Of a stretch of 40,410 nt of DNA, positions 15,020 to 22,193 are shown piece after piece (position 1 is the stretch's first letter; each line of letters starts with the position of its first letter). The position numbers were made by a program, and so were the translations under genes. The stretch lies in assembly GCA_020634315.1 (NCBI GenBank), contig JACKBV010000036.1:1-40410 (forward strand). The letters are read 5' to 3'. The notes under the pieces were generated by a model. That model was not told the origin of the DNA. It was given only the letters and a program-made list of their open reading frames with translations, and searched no databases. Origin of the DNA: Ardenticatenaceae bacterium. GTDB taxonomy: Bacteria > Chloroflexota > Anaerolineae > Promineifilales > Promineifilaceae.

Positions 15020-16775
15020 AAAACCGAGTCGGCGCAGCCCAAAGAAAAACCCTTCACGGCAATGGCGACGCATGGACTTGCATTTGCATACGCCGGCCTC
15101 AAGTGATTATCAGGATACAGCAACCACATATCTCGATATTTTAAGACAGGCAGAAATCCGCGGTTTAGACATCATCGGCATTACCGATCACAACACCGTT
15201 GCCGGATTTGCAGCCTTGAAACGAGAGCTTGAACAACTGTTGTGGTTAGAAGAAATGGGGCGCATTGATGCCCTTGAACAACGACGCCTCGACGAATATC
15301 GACGGCTTCTTGACAAGATTTTAGTTTTGCCCGGTTTTGAATTTACAGCAACATTTGGCTTCCATATTTTAGGGCTATTTCCCCCTGAAACACCGGTCAG
15401 TTATTTAGAACATCTGCTGCTCACACTGCATATCCCGCTGGAACTGCTGCAAAAAGGGAGTTCGACAGTGGGAGCTACGGTTGATGTCTTAACGGCGTAT
15501 CAGGTCATTAATGAAGCCGGGGGTATTGTCATCGCCGCCCATGCCAACTCTGGCAATGGCGTGATTATGCGTGGGCTTGATTTTGGTGGACAGACGCGCA
15601 TTGCTTACACACAAGACCCCAATTTACATGTGCTGGAAGTTACCGATTTAGAGAAACGGGGACATTATGCCACACGCCGCTTCTTTGATGGATCGAAGCC
15701 GGAATATCCACGCCCCATGCGCTGCATTCAGGGGTCAGATGCACATCGTCTGATGCGCGATGCAGCAAATGCCAAAAATTTAGGGGTTGGAGACCGGGTT
15801 ACGGAAATATTGCTTGAGGAGCTGAGCTTTGAGGCTGTGGGCAATGTGTTAAAAGGGAATGATTTCTCCCTGACACGGCCGTATCGTGGCCCAGCCAAAG
15901 CCATTGATTTCGTGCAATTAGCCCGCGAAGAAGGGGAATCCATCGTGCAAGCTTTCCATCCCAGCATGGCGCAGCGTGGAGGACACATGGACAGCATTTT
16001 GCGCGACATTTGCGCCATGTCCAACACCAACGGCGGCACGATTTATATTGGGGTATCTGACAACCCGAAGGAGAAACCGCTGGGCGTTCGCGAACCGGAA
16101 AAGTCCATTGAACGTATCTATGCGGCCGTTTCCAACCGCTTCAGCCCAGAGCCAGACATTCACGTAGACAGCCTCCCCTCGCAAGGGGAAAAAATCGTGC
16201 GCGTCACCATCCAGCCGGGGAAAGAACTGCCCTATGCCATCGATCACAACAAATTTTACGTGCGCGATGAAGCAGAAACCACCCTCGCTGTCCGCGATGA
16301 AATTGTGCGGTTGGTCGAGCGCCAACTAAGTGGCGAAATCTTAGAGCGGCAAAGCGTGCCCGTTCCCTTGCCACAGCCAACATTGCCCACACCGATAGCC
16401 GACAACAACACAGTACAAGCAGATTTTGAAAGCCCACGCACCGGTGTCGAAATTGTCAGCAGCGAAAAACGCCAGGGAACCATTTACCACACCGTGCGTG
16501 ATTTGCGCAATGGCAATCTCATCAAAAATGTCACCAAATCATCGGCGCGTAAGCTGTGGCGCTACGCCATCACCCAAGAGGAAAATGGCAGCATCAACCC
16601 CAATAAGCTGAACTGGAAAGGCAACATGGCACTCATCGAAAAACGGCAAAAAGGGGACCTGGTTTGGTATGACCTGGCTGTGCGTGACAGCAACGATGCA
16701 GTTCACATCTATTATGGCGTTACCGACAGCGGCCTCAATGAAGAATGGCTGCCACTGTTAGGCGAATCGTCATAA
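15012..16775 (+). CDS. PHP phosphoesterase fused to an AlbA_2 (Schlafen-type) domain
   Basis: 587 aa. Residues about 20-260 form a PHP metallo-phosphoesterase domain with its metal ligands in order: HLHTPAS (His24, His26), ITDHN (Asp59, His60), PGFEFT (Glu110), HILG (His118), AAHANSG (His177) and GSDAH (Asp243, His245). Residues about 300-435 match the AlbA_2/Schlafen-core type (DICAMSNTNGGTIYIGVSD, then KFYVRDEAETTLAVRDEI), a putative nucleic-acid-binding fold. A Pro-rich linker (about 448-462) joins an unrecognised C-terminal domain (475-580) with IYHTVRDLRNGNLIKNVTKSSARKLW. GAGGG precedes the ATG. PHP enzymes cleave phosphoesters, and AlbA_2 proteins are often found in regulatory or defence proteins, so a nucleic-acid-directed phosphoesterase is a reasonable inference but not shown. 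It is coupled to the receiver gene upstream. Confidence 0.8.
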   Translation: MTRKPSRRSPKKNPSRQWRRMDLHLHTPASSDYQDTATTYLDILRQAEIRGLDIIGITDHNTVAGFAALKRELEQLLWLEEMGRIDALEQRRLDEYRRLLDKILVLPGFEFTATFGFHILGLFPPETPVSYLEHLLLTLHIPLELLQKGSSTVGATVDVLTAYQVINEAGGIVIAAHANSGNGVIMRGLDFGGQTRIAYTQDPNLHVLEVTDLEKRGHYATRRFFDGSKPEYPRPMRCIQGSDAHRLMRDAANAKNLGVGDRVTEILLEELSFEAVGNVLKGNDFSLTRPYRGPAKAIDFVQLAREEGESIVQAFHPSMAQRGGHMDSILRDICAMSNTNGGTIYIGVSDNPKEKPLGVREPEKSIERIYAAVSNRFSPEPDIHVDSLPSQGEKIVRVTIQPGKELPYAIDHNKFYVRDEAETTLAVRDEIVRLVERQLSGEILERQSVPVPLPQPTLPTPIADNNTVQADFESPRTGVEIVSSEKRQGTIYHTVRDLRNGNLIKNVTKSSARKLWRYAITQEENGSINPNKLNWKGNMALIEKRQKGDLVWYDLAVRDSNDAVHIYYGVTDSGLNEEWLPLLGESS

Positions 16776-16839
16776 TAGGTCGCTATTTTTGCAGAAAATT
16801 TCATGAGCGTGGCACACCACCATGAATGAAAATCGTAGG

Positions 16840-16876
16840 TCGGATTGCTAATCCGACTATCGGATTAACAATCCGA
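16840..16876. repeat. tandem pair of TCGGATT hairpins
   Basis: TCGGATT-GCT-AATCCGA (16840-16856) and TCGGATT-AAC-AATCCGA (16860-16876) are two copies of the same 7-bp stem with 3-nt loops, separated by 3 bp. They look like a small repetitive extragenic palindrome. Confidence 0.8.
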
Positions 16877-16911
16877 TTTACGCAGAAGACTTCACCGGCC
16901 GCTTGAAAACA

Positions 16912-17050
16912 AACCTCCCGGAGGTTATCAACAGGCTCGCCGCATGAGACGAACCTCCGGGAGGTTATCAATGATAGGCTCGTCACATGGGACGAACCTC
17001 CGGGAGGTTCAATACGTAATAGAGGTCATCTCAGGAACCTCCCGGAGGTT
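16912..17050. repeat. array of four AACCTCC-N-GGAGGTT palindromes
   Basis: Four 15-bp copies lie at 16912-16926, 16952-16966, 16995-17009 and 17036-17050, at start-to-start distances of 40, 43 and 41 bp. The central base is C, G, G, C, so the orientation alternates as plus, minus, minus, plus. The first two spacers resemble each other (ATCAA...AGGCTCG...CATG.GACG), so this is an amplified extragenic element rather than a CRISPR array. Confidence 0.88.
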
Positions 17051-17070
17051 TGTTTTTGGAGGAGTTTGGC

Positions 17071-17571
17071 GTGAAAATTGGCATTCTTACCGTGAGTGAC
17101 CGGGGATCAAAAGGGGAATACATTGACCAAAGTGGCCCGCTGATCGCGCAAATCATGCAAACGCGCATGAGCAGTTGGACAATCAGCCATCAGGCCATTA
17201 TTCCCGATGAGTTTGAAACAATTGTGCAAACGCTGCGGCAATGGTGTGATGAGGGAGTCAACCTGATTTTGACCAGCGGTGGTACTGGTTTTGCCCCACG
17301 CGATGTAACACCCGAAGCGACACGCCAGGTTATTGAGCGAGAAACGCCAGGCATTGCCGAAGCCCTACGCGCTGAAAGCTTGAAAATCACACGTCATGCC
17401 ATGCTTTCCAGGGCTGTTGCCGGAATACGGGGGCAAACCCTGATCATCAATTTGCCCGGCAGCCCCAAAGCAGTCCGCGAAAATCTAGACGTGCTGCTAC
17501 CTGTTTTGCCGCATGCCCTTGATTTATTGGTTGGCGCAGCAGGCACGGAAAAACAGCATCGCACGGTTTAA
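17071..17571 (+). CDS. mogA: molybdopterin adenylyltransferase (MogA/MoaB type)
   Basis: 166 aa from a GTG placed 8 nt after GGAGG; a longer frame starts at 17050 inside the last palindromic repeat. The family activates molybdopterin with AMP before metal insertion. Signature motifs are KIGILTVSDRGSKGE at the start, LILTSGGTGFAPRDVTPEAT (about 70-90) and LIINLPGSPKAVRENLDVLLPVLPHALDLL near the end. Whether it is MogA or the closely related MoaB cannot be settled by eye. No other molybdenum cofactor genes are in the window. The terminator at 17612 ends the transcript. Confidence 0.9.
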   Translation: MKIGILTVSDRGSKGEYIDQSGPLIAQIMQTRMSSWTISHQAIIPDEFETIVQTLRQWCDEGVNLILTSGGTGFAPRDVTPEATRQVIERETPGIAEALRAESLKITRHAMLSRAVAGIRGQTLIINLPGSPKAVRENLDVLLPVLPHALDLLVGAAGTEKQHRTV

Positions 17572-17611
17572 TAGTTTGCGCTTACTCCATGAATTGAATA
17601 TCGCCATAAAA

Positions 17612-17642
17612 GGAAAAAGCCAGGATATACCTGGCTTTTTCC
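17612..17642. terminator. strong bidirectional terminator between mogA and surE
   Basis: A perfect 13-bp stem (GGAAAAAGCCAGG / CCTGGCTTTTTCC) with loop ATATA. It has A and T runs on both sides and lies between convergent genes, so it can serve both strands. Confidence 0.93.
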
Positions 17643-17703
17643 TATAAGAGAAGAGGGTCCCTGCGAGAGGAGGAGAAGAGAGCAAAAAATAAATGAAAGC
17701 TTC

Positions 17704-18534
17704 TTAAACAGCGATTAATTCGGTCATGTTCAGAGGAAGGACACCGTTGGTTCGGTTGTCGTCCTCATTTACCCAACCCCATTGTGATAAGGCATCGAAT
17801 GCTTTGTAAGCGGTTAAATCAAGCTGTAATGGGGTGATGGAAACGTAGCCATTGGCTAAAGCGCCAACATCTGTGCCTTTTTCGGGAATGCCAGTGGGCG
17901 AATCGCCACCAATCCAGTAATAGTCATTGCCGCGTGGGTCTGTGCGCCGATCTAGCCGGTCGCGATAGACACGTAAGCCCTGTCGTGTGAGACGAATCCC
18001 TTTCAATTGGTCTGCCGGGATATAGGGCACATTAATGTTCAAGAAAACGCCTCTGGGAAGCTCTTTATCTAGCAATGTACGCACAACAAAACGGGCTACT
18101 TTTGCCGCAGCATCATAATCAATGTCGCCTAAATCGCTGCGTCCTGCATCGAGCGAAATAGCAATGCTGGGGACATTCCAGATAAGCCCTTCCATGGCGG
18201 CGGTCACGGTGCCAGAGTAGGTGACATCTTGACCTAAGTTTGCCATGGGATTTATCCCAGAAACGATTAAATCAACCTTGCGGGAAAGCAAACCCATGAT
18301 GCCAAGAGCTACGCAATCTGAGGGGGCGCCATCACTGGTGAGCGCACTGTTTTCATCTGCCAGCTTGACTTTGCGGACGCGCAACGGCCGTTTCAACGTT
18401 TTTACATGCCCCCCACCCGACCAATCATGATCGGGGGCAATCACGCTCACATCGCCGCATTGTCGCATTGCCTGGGCCAGAGCCAATAACCCTGGGGCCG
18501 TTACGCCATCATCATTTGTCACCAGAATGTGCAT
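17704..18534 (-). CDS. surE: 5'/3'-nucleotidase SurE
   Basis: 276 aa. SurE is a metal-dependent phosphatase acting on nucleoside 5'- and 3'-monophosphates. The N-terminal ILVTNDDGVTAPGLLAL (metal-binding Asp-Asp), PDHDWSGGG, and SGINPMANLGQDVTYSGTVTAAMEG motifs match the family well. The start is set at ATG 18532-18534, since AAAGGA lies about 10 nt upstream and the conserved N-terminus begins right there; an extended frame to 18588 has no support. It is divergent from the methyltransferase gene at 18699. Confidence 0.95.
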   Translation of the reverse strand: MHILVTNDDGVTAPGLLALAQAMRQCGDVSVIAPDHDWSGGGHVKTLKRPLRVRKVKLADENSALTSDGAPSDCVALGIMGLLSRKVDLIVSGINPMANLGQDVTYSGTVTAAMEGLIWNVPSIAISLDAGRSDLGDIDYDAAAKVARFVVRTLLDKELPRGVFLNINVPYIPADQLKGIRLTRQGLRVYRDRLDRRTDPRGNDYYWIGGDSPTGIPEKGTDVGALANGYVSITPLQLDLTAYKAFDALSQWGWVNEDDNRTNGVLPLNMTELIAV

Positions 18535-18661
18535 GTGGTTGCTGTCCTTTTCGCAATTACGCAAATTGTAGCGAGCACAAGTTAACAACTCTTTAAGTAA
18601 GCGTTACCGTTTTGCTAAAGATTGATAAAGATTCTGTGTAGATGTGCGCCAGTTGGCAATG

Positions 18662-18690
18662 CTGACACGTACACACAATCATGTTAAACT
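18662..18690 (+). promoter_or_regulatory. promoter of the RlmI-like methyltransferase gene
   Basis: CTGACA (18662-18667) and TAAACT (18685-18690) are separated by 17 bp. Transcription would begin about 8 bp further on, essentially at the ATG 18699, giving a leaderless mRNA. This is the reason for rejecting the ATG at 18681 as the start. Confidence 0.6.
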
Positions 18691-18698
18691 CGTGCCTT

Positions 18699-19895
18699 AT
18701 GACAGCATCATTGAAACTGAAACAAGGTCGAGAAAAGCCGGTCCATAATCGGCATCCATGGGTTTTTTCCGGCGCTATCAGCCAGATTGTTGGCTCTCCG
18801 CAGCCGGGTGAAGTTGTATCGGTACTGGACGGCAACGGCCGTTTCCTGGCCCACGCCTACTACAATCCCCATTCCCAAATTCGTGGGCGCATCCTCTCCT
18901 GGGAAGAAAACGAAACCATAGACGAAAACTTCTGGCACAGTAAATTACAGCGTGCCATTGCCGGGCGTGCTGCGCTCAATCTGGAACCAGCCACCACCGC
19001 CTATCGCCTCGTCAACGCAGAAGCGGACGGAGTGCCCGGCCTGATTGTCGATAAATATGGCGATTTCCTGGTGATGCAATGCCTGACACTGGGCATTGAC
19101 CAACGCAAAATGATGCTGGCTAACCTGCTCGCCACACTGCTGCAACCACGCGGCATCCTGGAACGGTCAGATGCCAGTGTGCGCCGCAAGGAAGGGTTAA
19201 CGGCCGTTACCGCCCTGCTATGGGGCGAAGCGCCGCCCGCCACACTGAACTTCCGCGAAAATGGGCTGCACTTCACAGTAGATTTACACGAAGGGCACAA
19301 AACGGGCTTTTACCTGGACCAACGCGAAAACCGGGCCATTGTCGGGCAGCCAAACATCGTCGGCGGGCAAGAAGTGCTCAATACATTTGCCTACACCGGC
19401 GGCTTTGCCATCTACGCCGCCGCCAGTGGCGCGGGCAAAATCGTCAATCTGGACACGTCGGCCAGCGCCCTAACCCTGGCCAAGGCCAATATCGAGCTGA
19501 ACGGCTGGCAGCGACCGGACGACGAGTATGTCACGGCCGATGCCTTTCAACAACTGCGAGCCTATCGCGATAACGGCCGTACCTTTGACGCCATCATCCT
19601 CGACCCACCCAAATTCGCCAACAGCCAACGCGACATTCAACAAGCAGCACGCGGCTACAAAGATTTAAACTGGCTTGCCTTCCGCCTGGTGCGCCCCGGT
19701 GGCTGGGTTGCCACATTTTCCTGTTCTGGCCTCGTCACGGCCGATCTTTTCCAAAAAATCGTTTTTGGCGCGGCCATTGACGCCAAACGTGACGTACAAA
19801 TCCTGCAATTTCTCAGCCAGGGGCCAGATCATCCCGTCCTGCTCTCTTTTCCTGAATCCGCCTACTTAAAAGGCTTCCTCTGCCGCGTCTGGTAA
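18699..19895 (+). CDS. rlmI: class I rRNA methyltransferase, RlmI-like
   Basis: 398 aa. An N-terminal PUA-like domain (KPVHNRHPWVFSGAISQI, about 14-32, then PGEVVSVLDGNGRFLAHAYYNP) is followed by a central region and a SAM-dependent methyltransferase domain with EVLNTFAYTGGFAIYAAASGA (motif I), DAIILDPPKFANS (motif IV) and WVATFSCSGLV, whose cysteine fits the catalytic Cys of 5-methylcytosine enzymes. RlmI modifies C1962 of 23S rRNA. Subgroup identity is inferred from this domain order. The promoter at 18662-18690 argues for the ATG at 18699 and a leaderless mRNA. Five CGGCCG copies lie inside, one of the densest runs in the window. Confidence 0.88.
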   Translation: MTASLKLKQGREKPVHNRHPWVFSGAISQIVGSPQPGEVVSVLDGNGRFLAHAYYNPHSQIRGRILSWEENETIDENFWHSKLQRAIAGRAALNLEPATTAYRLVNAEADGVPGLIVDKYGDFLVMQCLTLGIDQRKMMLANLLATLLQPRGILERSDASVRRKEGLTAVTALLWGEAPPATLNFRENGLHFTVDLHEGHKTGFYLDQRENRAIVGQPNIVGGQEVLNTFAYTGGFAIYAAASGAGKIVNLDTSASALTLAKANIELNGWQRPDDEYVTADAFQQLRAYRDNGRTFDAIILDPPKFANSQRDIQQAARGYKDLNWLAFRLVRPGGWVATFSCSGLVTADLFQKIVFGAAIDAKRDVQILQFLSQGPDHPVLLSFPESAYLKGFLCRVW

Positions 19896-19906
19896 ATGCA
19901 AAATGA

Positions 19907-19930
19907 GCGCCGACTTAATCAAGTCGGCGC
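19907..19930. terminator. hairpin between convergent rlmI and nicotinate phosphoribosyltransferase genes
   Basis: GCGCCGACTT / AAGTCGGCGC forms a perfect 10-bp stem with loop AATC, 11 bp after the rlmI stop and 6 bp before the end of the convergent gene. The downstream T-content is modest on both strands, but the position suits a shared terminator. Confidence 0.75.
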
Positions 19931-19936
19931 CCATCA

Positions 19937-21289
19937 TTAAAGTGCGGCCAAATCTACCGGTTCCAGGTCTGGGTTTGGCGCAGCGCCACGCCCAATTTTA
20001 GCCATATCGTGCCACTCGCCATCAATTTTGACGCGCACCACATCGGCCGTAAAGTCTGTATTCGTCTCCTTATCATTTGAAAGCAGCGAAGACCCTACGC
20101 CATAAATGTCTACCGGAACGCCTAATTTCTCAAAACGTGTGATTTTTTCCGGGTTAAACCCACCAGTCGCCACAATTTTTACGTTGCGGCAATAAGTTTG
20201 CGCCAGTTCTTGGCGATGCGCTGGTAAATCCCACCCTTCCCAGGCACTATCTAGCGCCTGCCGCACATTAAACACAAGACGGGGCGTCACGCCCAAATCG
20301 AGCACGGGGTCTCCTAAGGGGGGCACATTCACATCACGCAAACCGCCGCTGGTGTCCAGGCGCACGCCATGCAGCACATAGCGACGCGCCTCGGCTTCAT
20401 CACCCGCTTCGATGCGTGCAGCATACTCCTCAAACATGGCCTTCATTGTGCGCAAACTATCGGTGACGGAATCATTGTTAAAATCGACGAGGGCTATGCG
20501 CAATACTTCTGGCGGTACATATTGCGCAAACGCCATCATGGCGGCGGCCGTATCGCTCAAAAAGCAAGCGATGGCCGCATGCGCAATGGTGCCACCGCCA
20601 CCGCCGCCCCACCAGTCGCCCTGCGCGTCAGTGGAAACAAAAGATTGCAGCCGCCCTTCATAATCTTTATTGAAACGCGCCACAGCAATGTCATAGGCAT
20701 AGCCGTCGGCTGCCTGTACTTCGTGCAAATCGAACCGCGCCGGGAAAAAGAGCACTTGCTTGCCACGCGCCGCCCGCAACACGTTGTAGACGTTGGTTGC
20801 AATGCGGCTGCCGCGACTGAGGATGCCGAGCATGGGGGTTTCGAGCAGGGCAAAATCGCGGTAACGGCCTTGAACCTTGATGACTGGCTGAACGCGCAAT
20901 GCGTTACCGTGATATTCGGTCGTCGCGCCATCGTGAACGGCCGTTACGCGCAAACGCTCCCATGTTGGCACCCACACATCATTTTCATCAAAATATCCCG
21001 TACAATGCCGCAGCATCGCCAGGGCTTTATCCACCCCGACAATCACGGTTTTGCCCGACCGACGCGTGAAAAATTGCATTTCAACTTCCAGGTCGCCCAC
21101 ATTCAGGCCAAGCGGGCTGCGCCCAATGTCACGCGCATATTGACCTTGATAACCACCATCCTCACTGACGCCGCGCAGCATCGCCAAAATATTGGCAAAA
21201 TACTTGTCAGAATACCAGCCACGACGCATTCGCTCTACATCAAGTTTAAATACTTCGTTCGTCAGGCGCTGTCCATTAAATATACTCAT
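19937..21289 (-). CDS. pncB: nicotinate phosphoribosyltransferase
   Basis: 450 aa. It makes nicotinate mononucleotide from nicotinate and PRPP in NAD salvage. The sequence carries NEVFKLDVERMRRGWYSDKYFANIL near the N-terminus, LLETPMLGILSRGSRIATNVY, a glycine loop (DWWGGGGGGTIAHAAIACF), LVDFNNDSVTDSLRTM, VRLDTSGGLRDV, and VKIVATGGFNPEKITRFEKLGVPVDIYGVGSSLL, all matching the type II phosphoribosyltransferase barrel. The ATG at 21287-21289 follows GAGG about 11 nt upstream. The six-glycine run is unusually long. It converges on rlmI and diverges from the lipoprotein gene at 21449. Confidence 0.92.
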   Translation of the reverse strand: MSIFNGQRLTNEVFKLDVERMRRGWYSDKYFANILAMLRGVSEDGGYQGQYARDIGRSPLGLNVGDLEVEMQFFTRRSGKTVIVGVDKALAMLRHCTGYFDENDVWVPTWERLRVTAVHDGATTEYHGNALRVQPVIKVQGRYRDFALLETPMLGILSRGSRIATNVYNVLRAARGKQVLFFPARFDLHEVQAADGYAYDIAVARFNKDYEGRLQSFVSTDAQGDWWGGGGGGTIAHAAIACFLSDTAAAMMAFAQYVPPEVLRIALVDFNNDSVTDSLRTMKAMFEEYAARIEAGDEAEARRYVLHGVRLDTSGGLRDVNVPPLGDPVLDLGVTPRLVFNVRQALDSAWEGWDLPAHRQELAQTYCRNVKIVATGGFNPEKITRFEKLGVPVDIYGVGSSLLSNDKETNTDFTADVVRVKIDGEWHDMAKIGRGAAPNPDLEPVDLAAL

Positions 21290-21350
21290 CGTGTTTTGCC
21301 CTCAATTGCATTAAAATTAGTTAAATCTAACAGCAGTAAACACCTAAAAA

Positions 21351-21379
21351 TTGTCATTTCTACCTCTTCAAGGAATAAT
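21351..21379 (+). promoter_or_regulatory. promoter of the Ala/Glu-rich lipoprotein gene
   Basis: TTGTCA (21351-21356) and AATAAT (21374-21379) are 17 bp apart in an AT-rich divergent region, about 70 bp upstream of the lipoprotein ATG. Confidence 0.5.
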
Positions 21380-21448
21380 ATTAAAGGTGTTACCATCACT
21401 ATAGCTTGTGTGTTGCAAGCAAACAAATCCAAAGAAGAGGAAAGTGGA

Positions 21449-22075
21449 ATGAAGAAAATATTTCTGGTAGGTTTAGTAATCTTGTTGATGTTGGCTGCAT
21501 GCGGTGGCGATAACAGCCCTCCCGCTGAACCAGCAGCACAAAATAGTAGTGCCAATGAGGCAATGGCTAACGAGCCAGCTAACACGGAAAGTGCGGAGCC
21601 AGCAGCCCCCACAGAAGAAGCAATGGCTGAAGAGGAAGGGGAAACGGCCGTTGCCGAAAGTGAAGAGCCAGCAGCCGAAGAAACAGCAGCCGAAGAGACA
21701 ATGGCTGAAGAGCCAGCAGCCGACGATCCATATGGCGGTCTCGTGTTAAGCGGAACCGACCCCGACACAGGGCTAGAAGTTAACCCACCGGAAATCTTAA
21801 AAGGAACAGAGTTCATCGTCCGCGGTAAAATCATCAGCATGAACCTGACTCCCCAAACCGCTCCCGAATTTCTAATCGAATCACCTGATGGCACCAAATT
21901 CCGCGTACACAGCCAGGGAGTCGCCGACATTTACATGCTTGACGGTTCCCAACTCAAAGCATTCGAATACAAATTAGGCATGTTAGCCCAGGCAACTGTT
22001 TTCCAAGACGTGAATGCGGGCGTTACGACTGTCGTCGAATCCAGCGATCTCGTCTTGCTCAATAGGGGCGAGTGA
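21449..22075 (+). CDS. lipoprotein with an Ala/Glu-rich linker
   Basis: 208 aa. A lipoprotein signal peptide (MKKIFLVGLVILLMLAACGG, lipobox LAAC) is followed by a low-complexity acidic linker of Ala, Glu and Pro (about 25-98) made of imperfect repeats such as AEEPAAEE and EAMAEE. The C-terminal globular part (about 100-208: GTEFIVRGKIISMNLTPQTAPEFLIESPDGTKFRV) has the strand pattern of a small beta-barrel but matches no family I recognise. AGAGGA precedes the ATG. A longer open frame extends far upstream over the antisense of pncB, but the signal peptide and ribosome binding site fix the real start. It is probably a surface-anchored protein. Confidence 0.78.
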   Translation: MKKIFLVGLVILLMLAACGGDNSPPAEPAAQNSSANEAMANEPANTESAEPAAPTEEAMAEEEGETAVAESEEPAAEETAAEETMAEEPAADDPYGGLVLSGTDPDTGLEVNPPEILKGTEFIVRGKIISMNLTPQTAPEFLIESPDGTKFRVHSQGVADIYMLDGSQLKAFEYKLGMLAQATVFQDVNAGVTTVVESSDLVLLNRGE

Positions 22076-22120
22076 CTCTAGTCCAATTTATCCGCATCCT
22101 AAAAACAAAACTGTAAACAA

Positions 22121-22152
22121 AAAAGAGGCTTCTTCGTGGAGAAGCCTCTTTT
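22121..22152. terminator. strong terminator between the lipoprotein and the cDPGS-like gene
   Basis: A perfect 13-bp stem AAAAGAGGCTTCT / AGAAGCCTCTTTT with loop TCGTGG and A/T flanks. It suits both of the convergent genes. Confidence 0.92.
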
Positions 22153-22193
22153 CTTTGCGCAAGATTCCACGCAAAACAGAATCCACTAACAAC

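Larger units (their letters stand above)
16776..17070. other. gene-free interval holding a palindromic-repeat island
   Basis: No open frame with coding character was found. The stretch holds two TCGGATT hairpins and four AACCTCC/GGAGGTT palindromes, described separately. The ribosome binding site of the mogA gene lies at its right end (GGAGG, 17058-17062). Confidence 0.75.

Noticed and set aside
16912..17050. CRISPR array.
   Set aside because: The repeats are only 15 bp, alternate in orientation, and two spacers are similar to each other. No cas gene is present.
20369..21448. Long open frame antisense to the nicotinate phosphoribosyltransferase gene, joined to the lipoprotein frame.
   Set aside because: The lipoprotein signal peptide and its ribosome binding site fix the start at 21449, and the upstream frame has no protein-like features while the opposite strand holds a clear enzyme.
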